36,294 nt of DNA from Lachnospiraceae bacterium Zagget2 (GCA_001941045.1 MSHD01000007.1:99180-135473), one strand, 5' to 3'. Positions 16,059 through 23,811 are shown, counted from the stretch's first letter. Numbers and translations: made by a program. The notes: generated by a model not told the origin, from the sequence alone.

Positions 16059-16511
16059 ATGGCGACATATGAAAACAGTAAAGGACTTTCCTATCCTTTG
16101 ACAAAGATGAATTTTCTGGTCACGGTGGACGGCGTGTCGGGAACGGCGGCCTTCAGCGAGGTGACCGGAGTCGAGTCGAGCGTGGACGTGATCGAGTTCC
16201 GCCAGGGCAACGCGAACAGCCTGGCGCCGGTCAAGATTCCGGGCCTTGTGAAGCACGGCAACGTGACGCTGAAATTCGGCTACACCCTGGACAGCGCGTT
16301 CAAGACCTGGGTGCAGGAGTGCGTCAGCGAGGTTCGCGGCGAGATTCCGCGGAACAATGTGCAGATCGAGATGATCGATATCAACGGCGGCGCGCCGCAG
16401 ACCATCGCGACGGCAGTGACCGGAACCAGGGTCTGGATCCTGACGAACGCCTGGGTGACGAAGTACAACGCACCCGACCTGGACGCCAAAGACCAGCGAT
16501 GTGGCGATTGA
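16059..16511 (+). CDS. Inner tube protein (gp19/Hcp-like), apparently frameshifted near its 3' end
   Basis: As read, 150 residues. The opening (SYPLTKMNFLVTVDGVSGTA, AAFSEVTGVESSVDVIEFRQ) and PGLVKHGNVTLKFGYT are typical of the T4 gp19-like tube family, whose hexameric rings make the channel inside the sheath. The ribosome site is AAAGGAGAG. The normal family ending is not in this frame: after NAPDLDAK the frame reads DQRCGD and stops at 16511, while the +1 frame reads TSDVAIESVEIAYEELVIPN and stops at 16554, a standard tube C-terminus. One extra A in the AAA-G at 16488-16491 would explain this. Either it is an assembly error or mutation, or a +1 recoding site. It follows the sheath by 40 bp. 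Confidence 0.9.
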   Translation: MATYENSKGLSYPLTKMNFLVTVDGVSGTAAFSEVTGVESSVDVIEFRQGNANSLAPVKIPGLVKHGNVTLKFGYTLDSAFKTWVQECVSEVRGEIPRNNVQIEMIDINGGAPQTIATAVTGTRVWILTNAWVTKYNAPDLDAKDQRCGD

Positions 16512-16554
16512 AAGCGTCGAGATCGCGTATGAGGAACTGGTGATTCCGAACTAA
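16491..16554 (+). other. Out-of-frame 3' end of the tube gene
   Basis: Frame +1 relative to the tube gene encodes T-S-D-V-A-I-E-S-V-E-I-A-Y-E-E-L-V-I-P-N and then TAA at 16552-16554. This is the expected last beta strand of gp19-like tube subunits. The frame-corrected tube would be about 164 residues. Confidence 0.85.
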
Positions 16555-16563
16555 GCGATAAGC

Positions 16564-16651
16564 GGGTGGCTGCAAGGCAGTCACCCACCCCGCAAGGGGC
16601 ATTGGCGATCCCGACAGGGACGAGCCGCGGGATGTTTCCCGCGGCTGGTCC
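16564..16651 (+). promoter_or_regulatory. Cluster of stem-loops after the tube gene
   Basis: Between the tube and the next gene there are three hairpins. GGGTGGCTGC/GCAGTCACCC (16564-16573 with 16577-16586) has 10 pairs and a 3-nt loop. CCCC-GCAA-GGGG (16588-16599) has a GNRA-type tetraloop. A very stable AGCCGCGGGA-TGTT-TCCCGCGGCT (16623-16646) extends outward with a further GGAC/GGTCC-type clamp to 16618-16651. None is followed by a T run. They may protect the abundant sheath-tube mRNA from 3' decay or reduce readthrough into the low-copy baseplate genes. Confidence 0.6.
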
Positions 16652-16692
16652 GTATCCGGATCATAATCAGCAAGGCAAAAAGGAGAAAATGT

Positions 16693-17055
16693 ATGGAGAC
16701 TGTATTTGATTTTACATTGCCGAAGGGCTATATGGACGGCAGCGGACAGCTGCACCGGAAGGGAAAGATGCGTCTGGCGACCGCCGGAGACGAGATCGGA
16801 GCGACGCGGGATCCGCGCGTGCTCAGCAATCCGTCCTACCTGACGATCGTGATCCTCGGCAAGGTCGTGACAGAGCTGGAGGGACTTGAGATGGTGAGCG
16901 CGAACGTGATCGAGAAGCTGTTCACCGCGGATCTGGCCTTTCTGCAGGACATGTATCAGCGGATCAACGACATCGAGCCGCCTACGATGGAGGCGGTGTG
17001 TCCGGACTGCGGAAAGATTTTCCGGGTTCCTCTAAATTTTACCGTGGAGGGATAA
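16693..17055 (+). CDS. Tail assembly chaperone-like protein with C-terminal CxxC
   Basis: A 120-residue protein with a clear AAAAGGAG site. The opening FDFTLPKGYMDGSGQLHRKG and KMRLATAGDEIGATRDPR resembles short phage tail assembly chaperones (Mu gp41-like type), and its position just after the tube gene is the usual place for them. A CPDCG pair near residue 100-104 may bind metal or be a relic of a zinc ribbon. In contractile phages such chaperones coat the tape measure protein before the tube forms. The last codons contain an in-phase slippery heptamer (17034-17040), and the next ORF overlaps in the -1 frame, as in phage G/GT pairs. The chaperone role is inferred from family resemblance and synteny. 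Confidence 0.75.
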   Translation: METVFDFTLPKGYMDGSGQLHRKGKMRLATAGDEIGATRDPRVLSNPSYLTIVILGKVVTELEGLEMVSANVIEKLFTADLAFLQDMYQRINDIEPPTMEAVCPDCGKIFRVPLNFTVEG

Positions 17056-17255
17056 GGCTGTACCCCGAGGAGGAGCTTTATAAGGAGATGGCGTTCATTT
17101 CCTATTATTTCCACTGGGGCAGCGGGGACGTGATGGGGCTCGATCACGTGACCAGGCGGAAATGGTGTGGTGAGATCTCCCGCATCAACGAGAGCCTGAA
17201 TCCCTCCAAAAACAAGAAGGAGAAAAGTATTCTTGACATGAAACCGACGCGCTAA
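16998..17255 (+). CDS. Short CIS protein (DUF6760-like), overlapping the chaperone gene in the -1 frame
   Basis: The conserved part is YPEEELYKEMAFISYYFHWG then VMGLDHVTRRKWCGEISRIN, which resembles, from memory, short DUF6760-type proteins found beside the tube genes of contractile injection systems. The start is uncertain. GTG 16998 has a GGAGG at 16989-16993 (4-nt spacing) and would give 85 residues overlapping the previous gene by 58 bp. CTG 17058 sits 6 nt after GGAGGG but is a rare start. ATG 17088 would cut into the conserved core. A -1 frameshift from the upstream gene at 17034-17040 is the fourth option. The C-terminus is Lys-rich (NPSKNKKEKS). It ends 14 bp before the second tube gene. 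Probably an assembly factor. Confidence 0.72.
   Translation: MSGLRKDFPGSSKFYRGGIRLYPEEELYKEMAFISYYFHWGSGDVMGLDHVTRRKWCGEISRINESLNPSKNKKEKSILDMKPTR
17034..17040 (+). promoter_or_regulatory. Candidate -1 ribosomal frameshift heptamer A AAT TTT
   Basis: In the chaperone-like frame the codons are CTA AAT TTT ACC, so the heptamer AAATTTT fits X XXY YYZ in the correct phase. Slippage by -1 would continue TAC CGT GGA GGG and enter the overlapping small ORF, which stops at 17255. A weak 6-bp stem (AAGGCT 17054-17059 with AGCTTT 17074-17079) lies downstream. This is a candidate only. Confidence 0.4.
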
Positions 17256-17269
17256 GGAGGTGAAACGCC

Positions 17270-18079
17270 ATGTCAGATCTGTTCAGTTTCGATATCGGTC
17301 TGAACCTGGATCGCAAGCCGCTCGTCAACTTCAATTTTGTGCTTCGTGTGGAGGCGCTGTACGATCTGCCCTGCAAATCCATCAAATCCTTCAACAGGGC
17401 GAACGAGTTTGAGTACGTCCAGGAGGGCGGCCTGAACGATTATGTACATATGCTGCGCAAGCCGATCTCGCAGCCCTTTACCTTTCAGGTGGAGCGCTAC
17501 GTGGGCGTGAATCTTCTCGATCCGCTGACGCTCGGCACAGACCTGGTGCTGCCGGTCATCCTGATGGTGAACCGGACCTACGGGAGCGATCAGACCGTGC
17601 GCTACTATCTGTTCACCGGCTGCACGGTGATTTCGAAGGATTTCGGGGAGCTTGATTCGGAGCGCAGCGCCCTCCTGGTTGAGACGACGACGATCGCCTA
17701 CCGGGAGATGTTCTGCATTGACAATCCCTTCGCGGGGATTACCGCGGATGCGTGGAGCTTTGACGGAACGAGCAAGGAAGGCAGCGGGACGCGTTCTGCG
17801 CGGAAGAGCGGCGCGGCGGAGCCGGGTAAGAGCGACATGCAGGCTCTGGCGAAGAAATGGATGTTTGCCGATGGAGGTTCGGCCAGAAGTGTGCTGACGG
17901 AGGAAGAGCTGAGTAGTCAGGATGCGGGCCAGGCATTTAAGGGAATCAACGGCAGCGCGGCGGGACATGCGACGGAGGCCCGCAAAGCTGAGATGGAGGG
18001 GGCTGCCAGAAAGTGGCCGCCGACGAAGAGCGCGGCGAGCGTAGCCTCCTATCTGTCGGCGACGACAAAGACAGTCTGA
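17270..18079 (+). CDS. Second tube-like protein (gp19 fold) with long C-terminal tail
   Basis: A 269-residue protein with a consensus AAGGAGGTG site. Residues 1 to about 165 have the tube fold pattern: LVNFNFVLRVEALYDLPCKS, QPFTFQVERYVGV, LVLPVILMVNRTYGSDQTVR and LFTGCTVISKDFGELDSERS, ending with a strand ETTTIAYREM like that of the major tube. In Afp and PVC a second, distinct tube protein (Pvc5 type) occurs between tube and baseplate. The last about 100 residues are Ser/Gly/Ala/Lys-rich and probably disordered, which is not typical of a stacked tube ring and might face the lumen or the tape measure. It is clearly different from the major tube subunit, not a recent duplicate. Confidence 0.87.
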   Translation: MSDLFSFDIGLNLDRKPLVNFNFVLRVEALYDLPCKSIKSFNRANEFEYVQEGGLNDYVHMLRKPISQPFTFQVERYVGVNLLDPLTLGTDLVLPVILMVNRTYGSDQTVRYYLFTGCTVISKDFGELDSERSALLVETTTIAYREMFCIDNPFAGITADAWSFDGTSKEGSGTRSARKSGAAEPGKSDMQALAKKWMFADGGSARSVLTEEELSSQDAGQAFKGINGSAAGHATEARKAEMEGAARKWPPTKSAASVASYLSATTKTV

Positions 18080-18100
18080 TGATGCGAAAGGAGGAGAGCC

Positions 18101-20923
18101 ATGCTGACAATCAAAGCGCCGATAGCGATCAAATGCGGGAGAGCCATGGCATCCTCCCATGAATCTTTTGCGCAGCGCATCCTTGGAAATTATCAGCTGG
18201 CCGCTGCGAAAATGGAGCGCGAGGATCTACTTCATGTGGTCATGGCGCCGCCGGAGGTCTACATAGGCGGAGGCGCGCTGACCAGTATCGTGGAGGACAC
18301 GCGCGTCCGGAATATCCGCGAGATGAAGCTCACGATGATCAACAATCTGCTGAACCGGATTGCCGTGGCGGATGAGGTGAAGCTCAGCTATCAGGACCGG
18401 GTGTATATCACGGATGTGCTGCAGCGGCTCGGCGTGACGAATGTCAGTTACTTCATGAAACAGGTGTCCGAATTGAAGCAGGAGAGCCGGAATGTGGAGG
18501 AGCTGACGGAGCTTTACTGGAATCACATGGAAGAACTCAACCGGACGGTGGAGCAGTATGGAAATCTGGCCGGCGAGAGCCGGCTCGTGGAGCAGAGCCT
18601 GAACCGGGAGAGTACGCTCCATCTCCATGAAGAGATTATGAATCGTCTTCAGACCGGTGTACTTTACCAGATCCTGAGTAATTTTTATTCTGTCCGGACG
18701 GAGGCGCAGTATATCAACGCGCAGGAGCTGAATTTTGCAGAGCAGCAGCGGACCGTGTCACGGATTCTTCTCAACCGTCTGGAGACGGAGACGACGGGGA
18801 CACAGGTTCCGTTCGTGTACCGCCATGAAAACTATTATGAGGAGAACGCGCAGGAAGGAGATACCCTGACGGAGAATGCGGTGAACAGCCGGCTCACCTC
18901 AGCGGTGCTCCTGAATCTTGCGGACAGCCTCATTCAGAATCTGTCTGTGAGGCAGATTCGTGGCTCGGACGTCTGGATCCATCTGGAAAACAGTCTTTAT
19001 CAGTCGGCGGAAAATACGTTCCGGCGTATGCTCTACCGGACGGAAGGGCAGAATGTCCGGCTCAGCGTAAGGCAGGACGCAAAGGAGCAGACTCTTAAGA
19101 TGCAGGAAAGGGAGATCACGTCGCTGCGTGAGCTCCTGAAGATCGCGGGGACGGAGGCACAGCTCCCGGGCGGCCGGCCGGCTTCTGTACAGAGAGGGGA
19201 GGCGCTTCCGGAGGAGGGGATGCGGCCGGCTGATATCCGCTACGGGGAGATTGCTTCGGAGACAATAGAGAATACCACGTCGCTGCAGATGCTGACAGAG
19301 CGGATAAAAGAAATTGTCACAGCGGACACGGGGCTTCCGGGGCGGAGCGCAGGGTTCCCTGAAAATGGGGAAGAGTGGAAGACGGCGCAAACAGAAACAG
19401 AGCAGCGGGAGAAGGCGGAAGAGAAGAGCCACCGCGGGACGGAAGCACCGCGCGCGCGCAGACGCACGGCACCAAAAAGCCGGGAGGAAGCGCCGCAGGA
19501 AGAAAGAGCGGGCGCGTCGGCTCCGGTGGAGCTCACGCTCCTTGCGGAAGGCAGCGCGGACAGCGGCTTTCGGGAGGAAGGAAGTCCCGGAAAAGCTGTG
19601 GGAAGCTCAGATGAAGAGTTGCTGCAGGCGCAGATCGCACAGACGCTGAAGCAGTATTTTTCCTCAGTCTACCCGTCGCCGGGTGAGCCGGAAGAAAGCC
19701 TTCATCCGGTATCTCTGTCATATTCCCGGTTGCAGGAGCAGGAAAACGCGGCGGAAAGTCAGGACAGAAGGGATGTCCTGCCGGAGAGCAGCGGCGGAGA
19801 TACCGTCCGAAGCATTCTGGAGCGCTGGCAGGCGCCGGAGGAGAAGAAAGCGGCGACGGAGATCATGCAGTCCGGATCGGATTTCACAGTTCAGGAATCT
19901 TTGATTTATCCGGAGAGAGAGCCGGAAACCGGATTCATGGAAGAGCGGGAACAGATCCGGGAACGAACGGAAAGGCTCGTCCGCGGGGAGGATCATTACC
20001 ACATCCGTCAGGACGCAGCGGAGCAGACATTTTATTCTGTTGAGGAAGCGTCTTCGGAGGAGCAGGCGGGTCTGCAGGAGTCTGACGAGGAACGTCTGGA
20101 GCGTGAACTTCAGGAAATCAATCGCAGAAATGTGGAGAACTACGAGCGATATCAGCAGCTTGTAAAGATCCGGCAGCAGGAGGAAGCAGGAAGAAAGCAG
20201 AAGGAAAAGCCGTCACTTCTTAAAATGCGCGAGGAGAGCCTGCGGGCGTTGGAAAATCCACAGCAGGTGCTGGAGGAACACCTGGGCAGGACCCCGGAGG
20301 AAGCGACCCCCCCTTCCAAAGTGGATCGTAAGCTGATCGAGAGCCTTCCGGAGGAGACGAGAGTGCTCTATCAGAGGCTGGAGGAGCTGCAGGAATCCCG
20401 TCGGAGCGCCGGACGTCAGGGGGAGATGGAACAGAGCCGGGATATCAGCCGGCTTGCCCGGGATATCCGTCTGATCGAGCGGGAAAACACGAATGTGACG
20501 CAGGAGGTTTCAGAAGACCGGCACGAGATTCGAGAGGTGCTGAAAAGCGTGACGGAGAGAAGCCAGGATTACGGGCAGGCGACTTTCCCTCCGGGCAGTC
20601 AGACGGAGTACAGTCATCAGGAGCTGTCGCTGGTTCATAAATCCACGGAGAGCACCCTGGACGAGGAAACCCTGCAGGAGCTGCTCGCGCAGAACCAGAC
20701 GATCCGCCGCGATGTGGAGACCACGAAGCGTGTGGAGGAGAATGTGCAGACGCAGACTACGAGTGTACAGAGGCAGACGAGCCGGACTGAGGTGGAAGAG
20801 CGTGAAGATATTGAGCGGCTCATCCAGAGAGGCCTGCGGCAGCAGATGGGAGCCCTGTCCGATCAGATTTATACGAAACTTGAGCGGCGGCTGGCGAGCG
20901 AAAAGCGCCGCAGAGGATATTGA
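18101..20923 (+). CDS. Large coiled-coil protein in tape-measure position
   Basis: A 940-residue protein with a strong AAAGGAGGAG site. Residues 1 to about 340 are moderately ordered and mostly helical (MLTIKAPIAIKCGRAMASSH, RVYITDVLQRLGVTNVSYFM). From about 380 to the end it is dominated by Glu, Arg, Gln and Lys with many predicted-looking coiled-coil heptads (LIQRGLRQQMGALSDQIYTK near the end). There is no signal peptide or membrane helix. Its place, after tube, chaperone-like and second tube genes and before the hub genes, is the place of the tape measure in contractile phages. Afp and PVC also have one (Afp14/Pvc14) but elsewhere in the cluster. I see no sequence proof of homology. Alternatives are a scaffold or a cargo-loading protein. 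Confidence 0.68.
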   Translation: MLTIKAPIAIKCGRAMASSHESFAQRILGNYQLAAAKMEREDLLHVVMAPPEVYIGGGALTSIVEDTRVRNIREMKLTMINNLLNRIAVADEVKLSYQDRVYITDVLQRLGVTNVSYFMKQVSELKQESRNVEELTELYWNHMEELNRTVEQYGNLAGESRLVEQSLNRESTLHLHEEIMNRLQTGVLYQILSNFYSVRTEAQYINAQELNFAEQQRTVSRILLNRLETETTGTQVPFVYRHENYYEENAQEGDTLTENAVNSRLTSAVLLNLADSLIQNLSVRQIRGSDVWIHLENSLYQSAENTFRRMLYRTEGQNVRLSVRQDAKEQTLKMQEREITSLRELLKIAGTEAQLPGGRPASVQRGEALPEEGMRPADIRYGEIASETIENTTSLQMLTERIKEIVTADTGLPGRSAGFPENGEEWKTAQTETEQREKAEEKSHRGTEAPRARRRTAPKSREEAPQEERAGASAPVELTLLAEGSADSGFREEGSPGKAVGSSDEELLQAQIAQTLKQYFSSVYPSPGEPEESLHPVSLSYSRLQEQENAAESQDRRDVLPESSGGDTVRSILERWQAPEEKKAATEIMQSGSDFTVQESLIYPEREPETGFMEEREQIRERTERLVRGEDHYHIRQDAAEQTFYSVEEASSEEQAGLQESDEERLERELQEINRRNVENYERYQQLVKIRQQEEAGRKQKEKPSLLKMREESLRALENPQQVLEEHLGRTPEEATPPSKVDRKLIESLPEETRVLYQRLEELQESRRSAGRQGEMEQSRDISRLARDIRLIERENTNVTQEVSEDRHEIREVLKSVTERSQDYGQATFPPGSQTEYSHQELSLVHKSTESTLDEETLQELLAQNQTIRRDVETTKRVEENVQTQTTSVQRQTSRTEVEEREDIERLIQRGLRQQMGALSDQIYTKLERRLASEKRRRGY

Positions 20924-20953
20924 TATACAAGGCAGATCAGTGAGAAAGGAAGC

Positions 20954-20965
20954 ATGGATTCATGA
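20954..20965 (+). promoter_or_regulatory. Three-codon mini-ORF overlapping the next start codon
   Basis: After the site GAAAGGA (20944-20950) the first ATG (20954) reads ATG GAT TCA TGA. Its stop overlaps the start of the next gene (ATG 20962-20964) as ATGA. Translation of the downstream gene may occur by reinitiation or by direct use of the ribosome site at 11-nt spacing. Confidence 0.35.
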
Positions 20966-21801
20966 ATACAGCGCTTTTTCAGAATGCTCTGAACAGTCTG
21001 ACCGGGAACGCGACAAAGGCTGTGCTCTTTGTCCGGCAGATCAAGGCGAACGATACGGTGGATGCGGCCGCGAAGGATGCGGATCTGCTCAGGAGAAGTC
21101 TGAACTCGACGACAGCGAGCGCGCTTTCCTCGGGTATAAAAAGCAGCTACAGCTCGATCGTGAAGAGTGGGAGCCTGACGGGGAAAGGGTATCTGGCTCT
21201 GGAGCTCCAGTATAATCCGAACACGCTTTATCTGAACACGCAGGGCAGCGGCAGAAAAATCCGCTATGCTGGAGGAAACCTCGGAGGAGAGGCAGTCAAT
21301 CAGACGGTTCAGGAATTCAGCAGAACCGTCAGCAGTCTGTCCTGCCAGCTCGTCTTCGACGACGTGAACGTGAGCGATGCTTTCATGCTGGAAAACCTGT
21401 CTCCAACTCTGGGGAATGCGATCTCAATGGGTTCCAGCACGGTCAAGAAGCTGAAATCCACCGGTTCGGGATATTCTGTGCAGCCGCAGATGGAAGGGCT
21501 CATGTCGCTGCTGACACAGGAGATTACGCGGCAGGTGATCTTTTTCTGGAGTGGGATGTTCTTCCGGGGAGAGCTGAACAGTGTGGACTGCAATTACACG
21601 ATGTTCAACAAGAGTGGGGATCCGGTCCGCGGGACGGCGGATATCACGATCAGCCAGAACCGGGAGTCAGATGCCGACAAGTCAGAATGGGACGCGGCCT
21701 TTACCAGAATCTTCGGAGCGGCAGGGGTAGCGGGTACCTCTGGCAGTAAGAGTACACTCAGCAAGCTGACAAACAACAACTTTTTAAATTTAAATTTATG
21801 A
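20962..21801 (+). CDS. Pvc7-like CIS tube-initiation/hub protein, copy 1
   Basis: A 279-residue protein with the CIS tube N-terminal domain pattern: GYLALELQYNPNTLYLNTQG (the polypeptide is E/Q-x-N-P-x-x-L), SCQLVFDDVNVSDAFMLENL, and IFFWSGMFFRGELNSVDCNYTM split here into WSGMFFRGELNSV and a following YTMFNKSGDPVRGTADI segment. In Afp/PVC this protein joins the gp27-like hub to the first tube ring; many homologues end in a LysM domain, which I do not see here. It ends with a hydrophobic NFLNLNL tail. The next gene is a paralogue with the same layout. It is 38 bp after the coiled-coil gene. The start at 20962 overlaps a mini-ORF stop. Confidence 0.85.
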   Translation: MNTALFQNALNSLTGNATKAVLFVRQIKANDTVDAAAKDADLLRRSLNSTTASALSSGIKSSYSSIVKSGSLTGKGYLALELQYNPNTLYLNTQGSGRKIRYAGGNLGGEAVNQTVQEFSRTVSSLSCQLVFDDVNVSDAFMLENLSPTLGNAISMGSSTVKKLKSTGSGYSVQPQMEGLMSLLTQEITRQVIFFWSGMFFRGELNSVDCNYTMFNKSGDPVRGTADITISQNRESDADKSEWDAAFTRIFGAAGVAGTSGSKSTLSKLTNNNFLNLNL

Positions 21802-21820
21802 TATCGGAAGGGAGGAAGTC

Positions 21821-22654
21821 ATGAGCGCGGTTGCAGGTACACTGAAAAGCACATTGGCGGGTATGACCGGCAATATTACAAAGGCCTGTATTCAGATTTA
21901 TGATCAGCGTCCCACTTCGGTTACGGTCGTGGAAGCGGTGGCGGCTGGTGGAAAGGCCCTCCCACTGGCAAGCGTGGCGAACGAAGTGGCTGCGAAGGCG
22001 AGGGAGATGCTGGGGAACGGGACCTCTGCCGCCGGGACGTCGACAGGCTCTGTGAGGACCTTTCAGGTGATGTTCAATCCCTCCACACTACATCTGAGCG
22101 GTTACGGTTTTGGAGATGGACAGGTCACAAGAACGAATTTTACGGCTACGAATAAAAACAAGGAACAGAGCGTCGGTATGGCGCCGGAGGATATCCGGAT
22201 CACGCTGGAGGTGAAGCTGCTCTTTGACCGGACCGATCCTTCCGACGCCTTCCTGTCCGACAAGCTGAACCTGTCCGCTACGGCGCTGGCGACGAACGTG
22301 GTGAAGACCGGAATGTCGCTGGCCAGGAAGGCAAACCACTCTGTGCAGCAGGAGGTCGAGGCTTTCACGGGAGCCCTTCATTCCAACCGGACGAGGAAGA
22401 TGGCCTTTTGCTGGGGAAAGCTTCGCTATGACGGCTATCTCGAACGGGTGAACGCGCGCTACACGATGTTTAATCCGCTCGGTATTCCGACGCGGGCGGA
22501 GGTCATGCTCTATATGATTTGTGCGGACAAGGATGTCGCGGAGAACAATATGGGAGCCTGGAGGACGAGCTATAACAGGGCTTTTGGGAGCGGGAACAAG
22601 AGTCTTGTCAGCACGTCGCAGAAAGTGGGAAGCCTTTTAAACTTTAAACTGTAA
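21821..22654 (+). CDS. Pvc7-like CIS tube-initiation/hub protein, copy 2
   Basis: A 277-residue paralogue of the preceding protein. Matching segments are GSVRTFQVMFNPSTLHLSGY, EVKLLFDRTDPSDAFLSDKL, and MAFCWGKLRYDGYLERVNAR followed by YTMFNPLGIPTRAEVMLYMI; both end in a short Leu/Phe tail (SLLNFKL here). The two copies are diverged in most other positions, so the duplication is old. Heteromeric rings at the hub-tube junction, or two stacked adaptor rings, would explain why both are kept; this is inference. The start follows GGGAGG at good spacing, 19 bp after copy 1. Confidence 0.85.
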   Translation: MSAVAGTLKSTLAGMTGNITKACIQIYDQRPTSVTVVEAVAAGGKALPLASVANEVAAKAREMLGNGTSAAGTSTGSVRTFQVMFNPSTLHLSGYGFGDGQVTRTNFTATNKNKEQSVGMAPEDIRITLEVKLLFDRTDPSDAFLSDKLNLSATALATNVVKTGMSLARKANHSVQQEVEAFTGALHSNRTRKMAFCWGKLRYDGYLERVNARYTMFNPLGIPTRAEVMLYMICADKDVAENNMGAWRTSYNRAFGSGNKSLVSTSQKVGSLLNFKL

Positions 22655-22670
22655 GGGCAAGGAGCGGGAA

Positions 22671-23795
22671 ATGGCGTCGTTTACCTACGCGAGTCTGAAA
22701 ACAAAATATGAGAACTTCACCTATCCGGTGGCAGTGCTGAAGATCGGCGGAAAAGATCTGGCTGAGAATCAGGCGGGGCTGGCCGGCTCGGACATCGAGG
22801 TTGAGATGACCAGTGGTTTTGAGGCTGCCGCAGCGACCTTCTGGATTTACAACTGCTATGATTATATCAACAGTGAGTTTCTCTTTGACGCCATCAGCCA
22901 GTATATTTACATGGGTTCGAGTGTCGTCATCAGTCTGGGCTACGGCTCCTCCGCGCGCGAGGTCTTTCGCGGATTCATCTCCGGCGTCCGTTTTGCCTTC
23001 CAGGAGGGCGGCGTCCCGGGGGTTGAGGTGAGTGCGATGGATGTGAAGGGGATCATGATGAACGGCAGTTACTCGAAGCAGCTGACGGCCACGAAGTTCT
23101 CCGGGGCGGTGAAGGAGATTCTGCAGAAAACCGCTTACTCCAAACTGAAGTCGGATGATATCATCACGAGTCTTGACGTCACGGACACGCCGGATCAGGC
23201 CGCTGACGACCGGACGATCGAGATGGTCTGCGAGAACGATTATGAGTTTGTCGTGAAGGCTGCGAAGAAATATAACTACGAGTTTTTTTCCGTGGGAGGC
23301 ACGGTGTATTTCCGCAAGGCCCGCAGCAACACGGAGCTGCTCATGGAGCTGGGGCCGGGGAACGGGCTTCGCAGCTTTGAGATCAGTTACGATTTCACCG
23401 GCCTCGTGGAGACTGTCGAGGTTCGCGGAATGGATGTGGGCAAATCCGAGGCGATCTCCTCAAAGGAAAAGCTGCAGAATAAGATTTCTCAGGGGAGCAA
23501 GGCGAAGTCTCTGCTGAGCAAATCCGAGAAGGTCTATATTGACCCCACCGTGACGAGTGTGACGGAAGCGGGTTATCGCGCAAAATATCTGGCCGAGGAC
23601 ATTTCCTACCGGCTGGGTACGCTGGAGGCGGAGTTCATCGGGATGCCGGAGCTGGTGCCGGGACGCTTCCTGAAGATCCAGAGCCTCGGGACTGCTGTCT
23701 CAAACACCTTCTACCTCGTGACGGTGCGGCATATCATGGACAGCGACCGCGGCTACATCACGAAGGTCGTGGGTCGGGCGGCAAAGATGGAGTAA
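22671..23795 (+). CDS. Baseplate hub protein (gp27-like; phage late control D / VgrG N-terminal part)
   Basis: A 374-residue protein matching the hub part of VgrG/Pvc8 and phage GpD. Typical features are the opening YPVAVLKIGGKDLAENQAGL, ISLGYGSSAREVFRGFISGV, GVEVSAMDVKGIMMN, and ENDYEFVVKAAKKYNYEFFS with GGTVYFRKA, which form the two tube-like barrels of the hub trimer. It ends FYLVTVRHIMDSDRGYITKV. In Afp/PVC and type VI systems the hub and the gp5-like spike are one polypeptide; here they are two genes 17 bp apart, as in many myophages. The ribosome site is AAGGAG. Assignment is secure. Confidence 0.9.
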   Translation: MASFTYASLKTKYENFTYPVAVLKIGGKDLAENQAGLAGSDIEVEMTSGFEAAAATFWIYNCYDYINSEFLFDAISQYIYMGSSVVISLGYGSSAREVFRGFISGVRFAFQEGGVPGVEVSAMDVKGIMMNGSYSKQLTATKFSGAVKEILQKTAYSKLKSDDIITSLDVTDTPDQAADDRTIEMVCENDYEFVVKAAKKYNYEFFSVGGTVYFRKARSNTELLMELGPGNGLRSFEISYDFTGLVETVEVRGMDVGKSEAISSKEKLQNKISQGSKAKSLLSKSEKVYIDPTVTSVTEAGYRAKYLAEDISYRLGTLEAEFIGMPELVPGRFLKIQSLGTAVSNTFYLVTVRHIMDSDRGYITKVVGRAAKME

Positions 23796-23811
23796 GAGAA
23801 AGGAGAAGCCC

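Noticed and set aside
16618-16651. Rho-independent terminator after the tube gene
   Set aside because: The stem is strong, but there is no T run after it; it is listed as a regulatory structure instead.
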